Shown here: one piece after another, positions 6,358 to 11,990 of the stretch
How positions within the stretch are numbered: position 1 is the first letter of the stretch
Layout: each line of letters starts with the position of its first letter
Virus record (IMG/VR): IMGVR_UViG_3300050013_000090
Coordinates: 1-20,392 of that record
Direction: 5' to 3' (one strand)
From: a virus
Length of the DNA stretch: 20,392 nucleotides
Notes under the pieces: model-generated
The model's database searches: none
The model's input: only the letters and a program-made list of their open reading frames with translations
Told to the model about the DNA's origin: nothing
Made by a program: the position numbers and the translations under genes

Positions 6358-6478
6358 ACGGGATACGGGATGCAGGGGGCTGGAGGACGACGGCCCAGAA
6401 TGGTGCAAACTACAGGTTACCGATCATCGGGTGGCGACGAAACCAGAGCAGCGGATCGAGGTTGAGGTCTCGCAATGA
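6354..6478 (+). pseudogene. Short ORF disrupted at a G5 run (probable frameshift)
   Basis: GTG 6354 overlaps the nuclease stop (GTGA) and reads VNGIRDAGG, then continues out of frame (WRTTAQNG...) to 6488. The +2 frame from the GGGGG run at 6375-6379 reads LEDDGPEWCKLQVTDHRVAT and on to IEVEVSQ, an acidic, protein-like composition. It stops at 6476-6478 in a perfect ATGA overlap with ATG 6475. Adding one G to the run would join both halves into a 41-residue protein coupled at both ends. Either the gene is broken or there is a base-count error in this G run. Product unknown. Confidence 0.4.
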
Positions 6479-6522
6479 CCAAGGCTGATGCTCATCCCTG
6501 TGGCTACCCGAGGGGGGGGGGG
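6475..6522 (+). other. Remnant of an MTxADAHxCGYP gene start ending in an 11-G tract
   Basis: ATG 6475 begins MTKADAHPCGYP, homologous to MTRADAHSCGYPGCK at 1994. Of 36 bases, 29 match and the changes are largely silent. The second Cys is replaced by an arginine followed by a run of 11 Gs (6512-6522) that joins directly to ATG 6523. A form starting at 6475 would be 16 residues longer than the one below. Confidence 0.55.
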
Positions 6523-6837
6523 ATGAGTCAGATAGACGAGATCCGGGCAAAGCACCACGCTATCGATCTCGATGCGCCGGAACCGTCTCTCGGCCCGTAC
6601 TGCCTAGCAGACTTTGAGCCCTGGCCCTGCGACACTGCTGTCGCCCTGGCCGAGGTCGATCGGCTGCGGGAGTGTCTTACCTCGGCCCGGAAGGAGATCG
6701 GTATGCTGCGGGATGAGCTTGATCGGCTGGAGGCCGAGATCAAACTGGCGGTACACGAGGGCTACTACGGGGTCGAGCAAGGGCACAGCGACACGGACAC
6801 TCTCGATGCCGTGATGGTAGCCTTGGCGGCCTGGTGA
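6523..6837 (+). CDS. Phage hypothetical protein with leucine-rich coiled coil
   Basis: The 104-residue protein starts MSQIDEIRAKHHAIDLDAPE. The chosen ATG follows the poly-G tract, whose 5' part can serve as the ribosome-binding site; the in-frame ATG 6475 is the alternative. Its pattern (IdEIRakHh, FEPWPCDTAVALAEVDRLRE, then ARKEIGMLRDELDRLEAEIK) is familiar from actinophage small proteins with an acidic N terminus, a WPCD motif and a helical coiled-coil. The C-terminal segment (DTDTLDAVMVALAAW) is short and hydrophobic. It ends in a GTGA overlap with the next gene. Probable homo-oligomer; role unknown. Confidence 0.8.
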   Translation: MSQIDEIRAKHHAIDLDAPEPSLGPYCLADFEPWPCDTAVALAEVDRLRECLTSARKEIGMLRDELDRLEAEIKLAVHEGYYGVEQGHSDTDTLDAVMVALAAW

Positions 6838-7250
6838 CCAACTGGCCGGAGGAGACGAAGCTGAGTGTCTACGACGGCGGAGGCCGTCCGATCCCCCCGG
6901 ATCGCGCTTACCGTGGGATGGAGACTTCCTACGCGATCGCGGCGGCGATGGTTGACTCGGTGATTTGGGACCTGCCGAGTTGGGTAGCCGACATCGTGGC
7001 TTGGCGGTCCAAGGAGCCACCGCCGATCGTCCTGAGCCAGACCGATGCTTGGCTGAGAGAGCATGGCTGGAGGGATGTCGAGGATGTCTACGACGCTGCG
7101 GGGGTGACTGAGCAGCAGCGGATAATCTTGGGACTACGGCTCCTGGGTAATACCGATCGGGAGATCGGCCGGTGGGTTGGGATCTCGCCACTCATGGTTA
7201 GGGTCCAGGGTTTCCGGGCTATGGCCAAACTTCGGACTAGGTGCCTGTAA
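6834..7250 (+). CDS. Sigma-70 region 4-like HTH protein
   Basis: This 138-residue protein starts at GTG 6834 (GTGA overlap). Residues about 90-136 (GVTEQQRIILGLRLLGNTDR, EIGRWVGISPLMVRVQGFRA, MAKLRTR) follow the sigma-70 region 4 / LuxR-type pattern 'lterqrevl.lr..G.s..EIA..lgis...Vr....ra..kLr', a helix-turn-helix that contacts DNA. The N-terminal 90 residues have no region 2, so it is not a full sigma factor. It may be a phage transcription regulator or an anti-sigma/appropriator-like protein. It closes the overlapping run of genes; a 50-bp gap follows. Confidence 0.75.
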   Translation: MTNWPEETKLSVYDGGGRPIPPDRAYRGMETSYAIAAAMVDSVIWDLPSWVADIVAWRSKEPPPIVLSQTDAWLREHGWRDVEDVYDAAGVTEQQRIILGLRLLGNTDREIGRWVGISPLMVRVQGFRAMAKLRTRCL

Positions 7251-7300
7251 CGTGAATCCGGTTATAGACAGAGGGGTGAATACCTTGCTGGGGGAACCGC

Positions 7301-7504
7301 ATGACTACCAAGGACCACGAACGGGCCGTCGCGGGGTTCATGCGGCAGATGGCATCGGCCGCGCCCGAGCGCACGGGCGATGTGATCGGGCGCTACCCCG
7401 TACTCTCGGAGCGGCAGATGCGGACGCGCCGCGAGACGGAGATCCCCTCTGGTTTAGATCCGAGCCAACCCCAGCGGGTGCTGAGGACCTACATCGACCC
7501 GTGA
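7301..7504 (+). CDS. Hypothetical 67-residue phage protein
   Basis: The protein (MTTKDHERAVAGFMRQMASA...) starts at ATG 7301 behind GGGGGAA 8 nt upstream. It is charged and probably helical, with SERQMRTRRETEIPSGLDP and a C-terminal PQRVLRTYIDP. An overlapping frame (from GTG 7252 or 7276) stays open across the same region but is Arg/Gly/Ala-rich, as expected of a shadow. No family recognised. Confidence 0.6.
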   Translation: MTTKDHERAVAGFMRQMASAAPERTGDVIGRYPVLSERQMRTRRETEIPSGLDPSQPQRVLRTYIDP

Positions 7505-7641
7505 TCACCCTTGGCTACTCTCAACTGTGTGATAAGACCGTGACCGACCGCGTCGCCTACTTAGCGGCCCATGATCGTGCTGCGGTGAGGCGGCTGGCTT
7601 CTGTGGTAGTATTGGTCCATGATCTGTCCGCTCTGTGGTGA
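7501..7641 (+). CDS. Possible 46-residue ORF
   Basis: GTG 7501 overlaps the previous stop as GTGA and encodes VITLGYSQLCDKTVTDRVAY plus LAAHDRAAVRRLASVVVLVH and a short tail. It ends 23 bp inside the next gene. The coupling signal is right, but the overlap is long and the product is unremarkable. Confidence 0.35.
   Translation: MITLGYSQLCDKTVTDRVAYLAAHDRAAVRRLASVVVLVHDLSALW
7604..7612 (+). promoter_or_regulatory. Extended -10 promoter TGG-TAGTAT for a leaderless start at 7619
   Basis: TGG-TAGTAT ends 6 nt before ATG 7619. There is no convincing Shine-Dalgarno sequence before this ATG, which makes a leaderless transcript the simplest reading. Confidence 0.5.
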
Positions 7642-7825
7642 GAAGTGGCGTCGGCACGGAGGTGTCCCCCGGAATCACCCCGGGTGGGCCGACTATTGCC
7701 CGCGGTGCTATTGGAGGTCCAGGGGCCTAATCCACTTCGGCCCCTATGCGCGGGACCGGGCAACTCACCGTCGCGCCCTGGCGCCGTGGCTCAACTCCAA
7801 GTGGTACGCTGACGCTCATGGCTGA
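7619..7825 (+). CDS. 68-residue zinc-ribbon phage protein
   Basis: MICPLCGEKWRRHGG at the N terminus and YCPRCYWRSRG at residues 26-36 give two CxxC knuckles (C3/C6 and C27/C30) of a zinc ribbon. The C terminus is basic (YARDRATHRRALAPWLNSKW). The protein begins directly after a TAGTAT box with no ribosome-binding site. Its last 8 bp overlap the next gene. It is likely to bind nucleic acid or protein partners; no specific family was identified. Confidence 0.78.
   Translation: MICPLCGEKWRRHGGVPRNHPGWADYCPRCYWRSRGLIHFGPYARDRATHRRALAPWLNSKWYADAHG
7802..7810 (+). promoter_or_regulatory. Possible extended -10 TGG-TACGCT before ATG 7818
   Basis: TGG-TACGCT ends 7 nt before ATG 7818. The -10 is weaker (CGC in the variable positions) but the geometry matches the other leaderless candidates. 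Confidence 0.35.
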
Positions 7826-8183
7826 GTTCGGCGACCGCCCGGTCCCGGTCGGCGGCGTTCCCACTGTATCCAAGGGGTCAGTGGGCTGGGACTTTTACGT
7901 CGGCACTTCGTCGCCCTCCTACGCCATCTATGTCTTCGAGGATCTTGAGGCCAAGAACTGGGGATTCACCATCCCCGTGCTGGGCATCACGGGCGGGGCC
8001 AAGACGCTGGACAAGACGCTCAAGCGGGTGCGGAGGGCTGTGGCTTTTGCCCTCGATCCCGACTCCGTGGCGGCGAAGGTGAAGGCCATCGCCAAGCGCC
8101 GACCCGACCCGATGAAGCTGACAGCCAAAGAGCGTCGACATCTCCGAGAAGTTGCCAAGGGCAAGTACCGGAGTTGCGAATGA
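7818..8183 (+). CDS. Hypothetical 121-residue phage protein
   Basis: The protein starts MAEFGDRPVPVGGVPTVSKG at ATG 7818, chosen because the preceding in-frame codons lie inside the upstream gene and a TACGCT box ends 7 nt before. The first half looks like beta-strand (VGWDFYVGTSSPSYAIYVFE, then NWGFTIPVLGITGG). The second half is helical and basic (KTLDKTLKRVRRAVAFALDP, KLTAKERRHLREVAKGK). It is coupled by ATGA to a short ORF at 8180. No known family was recognised; a DNA-binding C terminus is plausible. Confidence 0.75.
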   Translation: MAEFGDRPVPVGGVPTVSKGSVGWDFYVGTSSPSYAIYVFEDLEAKNWGFTIPVLGITGGAKTLDKTLKRVRRAVAFALDPDSVAAKVKAIAKRRPDPMKLTAKERRHLREVAKGKYRSCE

Positions 8184-8290
8184 CCCCTAATCCCCGCTGG
8201 ACGCATCAGCCAACACACTCAGCACACATCACAGCCGTGGTTTATGGTGCGCCCAGCCGGGGTTCAGCGGTCGTGGTGGGTGATGGCTAA
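8180..8290 (+). CDS. Possible 36-residue ORF
   Basis: An ATGA overlap starts an ORF encoding MTPNPRWTHQPTHSAHITAV plus VYGAPSRGSAVVVGDG. It fills the 100-bp gap and overlaps the next gene by 8 bp. This is support from arrangement only. Confidence 0.4.
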   Translation: MTPNPRWTHQPTHSAHITAVVYGAPSRGSAVVVGDG

Positions 8291-8474
8291 GCAACTCCAC
8301 CCGTGGATAAGTGGCGGCGAGCTGAGCCTTGGTCCGGTAGAAGGCTTCCATCGCCTCTTGTGGTCGTTCCACTGTCCGGTATGTGGTTCCGGCAGTCATC
8401 ATGAGACCTTTGCTCAGGCGCAAGAGCGGGCCGCCGAGCATGAGCGGAAGCACGGGGGGGATGGTGATGTCTGA
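8283..8474 (+). CDS. 63-residue CxxC...H zinc-binding phage protein
   Basis: The protein begins MAKQLHPWISGGELSLGPVE and contains LLWSFHCPVCGSGSHHETFA, with C35/C38, then AQERAAEHERKHGGDGDV. The CxxC plus C-terminal HxxxH resembles a C2H2-like or zinc-ribbon unit common in actinophages (FHCP.CG...ET...A...aa.H...H). ATG 8283 is preceded by GGTGGGTG and is preferred over the ATG at 8244. It overlaps the next start region. Function unknown. Confidence 0.75.
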   Translation: MAKQLHPWISGGELSLGPVEGFHRLLWSFHCPVCGSGSHHETFAQAQERAAEHERKHGGDGDV

Positions 8475-8658
8475 TCGGACCGACTGCCACTGTTTCTGCC
8501 AGGTGCGACATCCGGCGATGCCGGAGATCTGCACCAACTATCGGGCGACGACCGTCGCCTATGCGAGTGATATCACTGGCCCGGTGGACGTGCCGCTGTG
8601 CAATCCTTGCTGGAACGCGGGTGATGCGCGGCAGCCAATGGAGGTGGCGCGTGGGTGA
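8467..8658 (+). CDS. 63-residue Cys-rich phage protein
   Basis: The protein starts MSDRTDCHCFCQVRHPAMPE and continues to PVDVPLCNPCWNAGD, giving CxCxC near the N terminus and CxxC at about 48-51, so probably one or two zinc sites. ATG 8467 has a GGGGGG tract 6 nt upstream; ATG 8461 or GTG 8464 would add one or two residues. It ends inside the start of the next gene. No family recognised. Confidence 0.72.
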   Translation: MSDRTDCHCFCQVRHPAMPEICTNYRATTVAYASDITGPVDVPLCNPCWNAGDARQPMEVARG

Positions 8659-8902
8659 GGCCGAGAGTACCAACCCGACACCCTCAGAGCACTTCAACGT
8701 CTGGAATGAGGCCATGCCCAGCACGGATGCCATTGGGCTATCCCCCGAGGCACAGGTGCTCAAAGATCATGCTCACCTGTTAGGGGTCTACTGGGACTCC
8801 CTGATCGCCAATGGCGTTCCTTACCATCTCGCCGAGACTCTGTGTGAAGAGTATTCGGAGGAGGTTCTGAGTTCGGATGGCGATGGGGGAGAGTCCGCAT
8901 GA
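8651..8902 (+). CDS. Acidic 83-residue hypothetical protein
   Basis: The start is GTG 8651, with GGAGG at 8640-8644 (6-nt spacing); the longer frame back to 8561 lies inside the previous gene. The product is acidic and helical (LSPEAQVLKDHAHLLGVYWD, SLIANGVPYHLAETLCEEYS, EEVLSSDGDGGESA), resembling short phage proteins of the 'yW..L...G.p..lA..L...y' type. It is coupled downstream by ATGA. Function unknown. Confidence 0.78.
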   Translation: MGEAESTNPTPSEHFNVWNEAMPSTDAIGLSPEAQVLKDHAHLLGVYWDSLIANGVPYHLAETLCEEYSEEVLSSDGDGGESA

Positions 8903-9171
8903 GCAGCACTGAGCCGCGCCCGAGTCGGGACCCAACTAACGAGCCTTCGGGTGGCTACACCTCGGCAGACGGGACGTTTGTCGAGTACCCCGAGCGGCAG
9001 CCATCCAACGAGACGCGCCTGATCGGCCTCGTTGATCGGCTGGAGGCTGAGAACGCCTCGCTCCGCAAGTCGGCCGGTCTGATGCGAGCCCACCTGGAGC
9101 TTGTTCACGATTGCGGATGGGACAGCGAGCGGGGGAACTGCATGGATGAACGCAGGATGATCGGCGGATGA
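8899..9171 (+). CDS. 90-residue coiled-coil hypothetical protein
   Basis: The protein has a polar N-terminal half (MSSTEPRPSRDPTNEPSGGY), then a coiled coil IGLVDRLEAENASLRKSAGL followed by MRAHLELVHDCGWDSERGNC. The coiled coil recalls the RLEAEN.SLR pattern of the peptide at 9855. It starts in an ATGA overlap and ends the run. No function recognised; one Cys pair (DCGWDSERGNC) could bind metal or be coincidental. Confidence 0.75.
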   Translation: MSSTEPRPSRDPTNEPSGGYTSADGTFVEYPERQPSNETRLIGLVDRLEAENASLRKSAGLMRAHLELVHDCGWDSERGNCMDERRMIGG

Positions 9172-9203
9172 TCAACCGTGCGGGCAGGCCAACGGGCTGA
9201 CCC

Positions 9204-9827
9204 ATGTCCCGTAGAGCCGCAATCCCCGGGGTGACCTGCCCGAAGTGTGGCGAGTTACACCTGACCCGCTTCGGTGGAATAGCGTGTGTAGCTCATATCA
9301 AGCACGGAGAGCGGAAGGGAGAACGATGCCGCCGCTCGCCGACCCTCGGAGCGACGGTCTGCAAGACTCATGGCGCTGCTGCCCCCCAGGTGAAGAGGCT
9401 TGCTAAGCGCCGAGTCACCGTGGCTAAGGTGACCAAGGCCATACAGGGTGAGGTTGTAGGTCCGGTCAGTGATCCGTTTGCCACTCTAGAGTTGTTGGCT
9501 GGCGAAGCCTTCCGCTACTTCGAGGTCTTTAGGTCTCGGGTGGAAGAGCTACAGTCTGTTCGTTATGAGTCCGGTCAGGGCTTCGAGCAGATCCGTGGTG
9601 AGGCCCAACTAATGGGTCAGTACCTAGACCGGGCTCAGAAGTTCGCAGAGACCCTTGCCAGGCTACCCCTAGAGGAAAGACGGGTCAGAGTGACTGAGTT
9701 CCAGATGCGACAGGTGGTTACCGCCTTTGACGCTGCTGTGGCAGCGGTCGCTCTAACCCACAGCCAGCGAGACGATCTCAGGGTCTCAATGGCAGGTGAG
9801 CTGCGTAGACTGGATACCAAGGCATGA
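9204..9827 (+). CDS. CxxC/CxxH zinc-finger protein with HGAAAPQVK motif
   Basis: This 207-residue protein has N-terminal CPKCG (C12, C15), then C28 and CVAHIKHG, CRRSPTLGATVCKTHGAAAP and QVKRLAKRR. The VCxxHGGxaPQVr motif is widespread in actinophage proteins with a treble-clef-like zinc site. Residues 85-205 are helical (DPFATLELLAGEAFRYFEVF, QYLDRAQKFAETLARLPLEE, then VTAFDAAVAAVALTHSQ). Such proteins often sit near packaging genes and may act as small-terminase-like or DNA-binding factors; that is an inference, and here it is 4 kb from terL. No Shine-Dalgarno precedes the ATG. Its C/T-ending codons look more mixed than those of its neighbours. Confidence 0.78.
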   Translation: MSRRAAIPGVTCPKCGELHLTRFGGIACVAHIKHGERKGERCRRSPTLGATVCKTHGAAAPQVKRLAKRRVTVAKVTKAIQGEVVGPVSDPFATLELLAGEAFRYFEVFRSRVEELQSVRYESGQGFEQIRGEAQLMGQYLDRAQKFAETLARLPLEERRVRVTEFQMRQVVTAFDAAVAAVALTHSQRDDLRVSMAGELRRLDTKA

Positions 9828-9854
9828 GCACGGGCGCGTATGCCAGGGGATTAG

Positions 9855-10007
9855 TTGGCTGAGCCAGACGTAGTGCAACAGCGGGATACCGTGGCAGAGA
9901 TCGATCGGCTCAGGGCCGAGAACGACATGCTGCGGAAGCAACTCGCCAAGGCACTGGCTGGTCTAGCTGCGATCGTAGGCACCATCACGGTGCCACTGAA
10001 CAACTAG
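9855..10007 (+). CDS. 50-residue coiled-coil peptide (TTG start)
   Basis: The frame encodes LAEPDVVQQRDTVAEIDRLR and on to AENDMLRKQLAKALAGLAAI and VGTITVPLNN. It begins at TTG 9855 with AGGGGA 4 nt upstream, and no ATG or GTG gives a better start (GTG 9873 and GTG 9891 are internal). The first half is a two- to three-heptad leucine zipper (EIDRLRAENDMLRKQL) and the C terminus is hydrophobic, so a short coiled coil with a membrane- or partner-binding tail is possible. The stop is 3 bp before the next ATG. Confidence 0.6.
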   Translation: MAEPDVVQQRDTVAEIDRLRAENDMLRKQLAKALAGLAAIVGTITVPLNN

Positions 10008-10010
10008 GGC

Positions 10011-10850
10011 ATGATGACTAACGAACCTGACCTTCTCAAGCCCGAGGCAGACCGACTTGCCCGCACACTGTCTGATCTCCGGTTCTACGGTAGGAATCGC
10101 CGCTGGGGTGGAATGTTCCGAAGCTTTTGGAACACCCTGATCCGAGGGCACAACGACGAACTGTGCCAAGAGTGCGGCGCCTACTATTTCAGTTGGCACG
10201 CACCCGAGCCGCTCTGGGCGGAACTGATCGGCCACGGGAGCGGGCTACTGTGTCCCCGGTGTTTCGACCGCAAGGCGGACCGGTCGGGAATATGGTTGAT
10301 GTGGACACCGATGGTGCACGCTAGGCGCGACCCTACTGGGCAGCGGAGGTGGATCGAGACGTCTAACTGGTGGTTCGATGACACCCGCGACGCCCTAATG
10401 ATGGGTGTCCCGGACCCCGATATTAAGGCCCACTACCCTGAGCAGTCCCCCTGGAATACCGTCCGCGAGGCTCTGGCCACCCTACCGGTTGCGCCTTTCG
10501 TACCCACTGCAGATTCCTACGGCGCGATCACCGGCCGAGTCCAGACCCTAACGAACCGTGGTGGCTTGCGTTTCGCCCTTTACGACACGCTTCACGATCG
10601 CGCGGTCTCCTGCTACCTTGCCGAGGGCCACGAGAGCATCATGCGGGATATGTGGGGCAGACTCGCCAGCGTAGAGGGACTGATTCGGCGTGATCCCATC
10701 ACCGGACGCCCGCTCACCATCCGCGACATTCGTCAGATTGAACCTCTGCCGGAGCACGCGCCACAGGCGCTTGAAGCGGTGCGCGGGATCTCGCCTAGCC
10801 CCCAGGGACTACGAGCCGAGGACGCTATTCGCCGCCTGCGTGATGCCTGA
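10011..10850 (+). CDS. Zn-binding phage protein fused to a PIN-partner (antitoxin-like) domain
   Basis: This 279-residue protein begins MMTNEPDLLKPEADRLARTL. Residues 1-160 form a phage-type Zn domain (LCQECGAYYFSWHAPEPLWA, then GLLCPRCFDRKADRS), seen in many actinophages. Residues 146-156 are WNTVREALAT, encoded within a 31-bp sequence repeated exactly at 11254. Residues about 170-279 (AITGRVQTLTNRGGLRFALY, LAEGHESIMRDMWGRLASVE, RDPITGRPLTIRDIRQIEPL) resemble the small protein usually encoded just upstream of a PIN-domain toxin in bacteria. A PIN start follows immediately at 10843. The domain boundary at the repeat suggests a recombinational fusion. The antitoxin link is inferred. Confidence 0.75.
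   Translation: MMTNEPDLLKPEADRLARTLSDLRFYGRNRRWGGMFRSFWNTLIRGHNDELCQECGAYYFSWHAPEPLWAELIGHGSGLLCPRCFDRKADRSGIWLMWTPMVHARRDPTGQRRWIETSNWWFDDTRDALMMGVPDPDIKAHYPEQSPWNTVREALATLPVAPFVPTADSYGAITGRVQTLTNRGGLRFALYDTLHDRAVSCYLAEGHESIMRDMWGRLASVEGLIRRDPITGRPLTIRDIRQIEPLPEHAPQALEAVRGISPSPQGLRAEDAIRRLRDA
10450..10480 (+). repeat. 31-bp exact direct repeat, copy 1
   Basis: Identical to 11254-11284. In both places it is read in the same frame as WNTVREALAT. The copies are 804 bp (268 codons) apart, so deletion between them would keep the frame. Confidence 0.95.
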
Positions 10851-10920
10851 TCTAATCTACTGGGACTCCTGCGTCTTTCTCTCCTATGTCAATGGCGACG
10901 CCGATCGATGGCACACCTAG
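10843..10920 (+). pseudogene. PIN-domain toxin remnant (first 25 codons)
   Basis: ATG 10843 overlaps the upstream gene's end and encodes MPDLIYWDSCVFLSYVNGDA plus DRWHT, then stops. IYWDSCVFLSYVNG is the N-terminal strand and first acidic position (D8) of VapC-like PIN ribonucleases, which normally continue for about 100 more residues with three further acidic residues. These are missing, so no nuclease can form. It directly follows a domain typical of the PIN partner, so the pair looks like a decayed toxin-antitoxin-like unit, truncated where gene 10908 begins. Confidence 0.65.
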
Positions 10921-11474
10921 CGGTGGCTGTGAAGGTGAATGGCTGGGCAGACGAGGAGGTGGCCCCACTCGTCGTGGCGCTCAACGGGCTGGCGGAGGTC
11001 GTAAGCCTGGACAGCTGCCAAGACTCCCGAGATATAGGGGGCGCATACGTCATGTTCGTGTCGGGTGACGCGGAGCTGCCTACGGCACGCTTAGTCGAGC
11101 GTTTGGCGATCGATCTGGCCAAACGCCTGAGGGATGTACCTTATCGGCTCCGGCTGGAATGGTTTGCCGGAGGTGACGACCCCGTTGGCTACCTGGTCTC
11201 GCCGCCTGAATTCATCGGGACGCTAGTTCGGGTTGTTGGCGAGGTGGCTACCGCCTGGAATACCGTCCGCGAGGCTCTGGCCACGAGTGGGTATACTCGA
11301 ACTGTGAGTGGAACTGTGGCAGACGCCCTAGAGAGGGTTCGCAATTCTCGGAACGGCATGGGTCACCGCGATGTGCCAGCCGTGGAGCCCGAGAGGCTGC
11401 GCGATGCGCGCGAGAAGATTCAACGCGCCCAGGAGCGGCTTCGGGAACTGACCATTATGCTTGAGGAGATGTAG
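10908..11474 (+). CDS. Hypothetical protein with SLDSCQ..AYVMF motif and repeat-derived C terminus
   Basis: This 188-residue protein starts at ATG 10908 (MAHLAVAVKVNGWADEEVAP), 13 bp inside the PIN stub. Residues 25-115 (VVSLDSCQDSRDIGGAYVMF, then RLRLEWFAGGDDPVGYLVSP) match a conserved bacterial/phage hypothetical family with SLDSC and AYV.F motifs. After residue 115 comes WNTVREALAT from the 31-bp repeat, then a helical tail (ERLRDAREKIQRAQERLREL) after an internal GTG at 11304 that has its own TATACT box. So this ORF may be two units joined in frame: a DSC domain and a 56-residue coiled-coil protein. Function unknown. Confidence 0.72.
   Translation: MAHLAVAVKVNGWADEEVAPLVVALNGLAEVVSLDSCQDSRDIGGAYVMFVSGDAELPTARLVERLAIDLAKRLRDVPYRLRLEWFAGGDDPVGYLVSPPEFIGTLVRVVGEVATAWNTVREALATSGYTRTVSGTVADALERVRNSRNGMGHRDVPAVEPERLRDAREKIQRAQERLRELTIMLEEM
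11254..11284 (+). repeat. 31-bp exact direct repeat, copy 2
   Basis: Second copy of 10450-10480; see that entry for frame and spacing. It ends 8 bp before the TATACT box at 11292. Confidence 0.95.
11292..11297 (+). promoter_or_regulatory. -10 box TATACT, 6 nt before an in-frame internal GTG (11304)
   Basis: TATACT followed by six bases and GTG 11304 would give a leaderless 56-residue product MSGTVADALERVRNSRNGMG and onward to LTIMLEEM. The TG lies one base further up than in a classical extended -10. Confidence 0.4.
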
Positions 11475-11541
11475 AAAGTCAAGCCCTGAGATGTAACGAC
11501 TTCGTCAACCCAAGGCGCACGGAAGCGGTTAAGATGAGAAG

Positions 11542-11610
11542 CGGCCCCGGCAGGAGTCGAACCTGCGCACCCTGGCTACGAGACCTGGCGCTCAATCCCT
11601 GAGCGGGGCC
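11542..11610 (-). tRNA. tRNA-like gene, probably Thr (CGT), with reduced D-arm region
   Basis: On the minus strand 11610 to 11542 folds with a 7-bp acceptor stem (GGCCCCG/CGGGGCC), discriminator G, and a canonical T arm (GCAGG-TTCGACT-CCTGC). The anticodon arm reads GGTCTCGTAGCC, most like tRNA-Thr with anticodon CGT (loop CTCGTAG). Two features are abnormal: bases 8-9 appear to be absent because the D stem (CTCA/TGAG, 5-nt loop) abuts the acceptor stem, and the anticodon stem CCAGG/CCAGG has a central A-A mismatch. No CCA is encoded (the base after the discriminator is C, then T). It could be a decayed or unusual phage tRNA. A CTC(Glu) reading is less likely. Confidence 0.7.
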
Positions 11611-11693
11611 AAGAGGAAGTGACCTGGGAACCGAAGCGTTGCAAGCGCTCCGGCTCTCAGGCTCGCGGGTTAGGCGAGGAGACAATAGAACCC

Positions 11694-11990
11694 ATGAACC
11701 AGAACGCTCTCGGGCCTCTTGGACAACCTCGTCTGACGTCGACAGGGGTACCGCCTTCCCAGGGGGCCGCGACGCTGCCACCCGCGTCGATACCGTCAAG
11801 GAGCAGCGGCCCAGTTCAGCGCGCGATCCAGATCCCTCTTGGTACCGCCTGGGCGACCTTACAGGCACCGTTCCCCCTCACTCAGGAAACGTGGGACTTG
11901 ATGCTGACGGTGCTGGAGGCCATGAAGCCCGGGCTCATCCAGCGGGATGTCGCCCCTGCCCCGCCCACCGAGCCGCCGCCGCTTTCTTGA
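11694..11990 (+). CDS. Conserved bacterial-type hypothetical protein, first gene of a retropepsin cluster
   Basis: The 98-residue protein starts MNQNALGPLGQPRLTSTGVP; the AGGAG at 11676 is 13 nt upstream, a long spacing. The N terminus is Pro/Ser-rich. Residues 57-87 (PLGTAWATLQAPFPLTQETW, then DLMLTVLEAMKPGL) follow the 'lp.PLTe.eWd.ml.vL.aMKPgLv' pattern of small bacterial hypotheticals. It ends TGATG, overlapping the next gene by one base. The composition and neighbours are bacterial rather than typical of this phage's small genes, so host-derived cargo is likely. The start codon is not certain. Confidence 0.68.
   Translation: MNQNALGPLGQPRLTSTGVPPSQGAATLPPASIPSRSSGPVQRAIQIPLGTAWATLQAPFPLTQETWDLMLTVLEAMKPGLIQRDVAPAPPTEPPPLS

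Noticed and set aside
7252-7500. GTG-started frame running through to 7641
   Set aside because: Its 5' half is Arg/Gly/Ala-rich and overlaps the more natural gene at 7301-7504. Only the 7501-7641 tail was kept, as a possible small ORF.
11479-11868. Minus-strand 129-codon ORF
   Set aside because: It covers the tRNA-like gene and the antisense of the 11694 gene; no protein-like motif.
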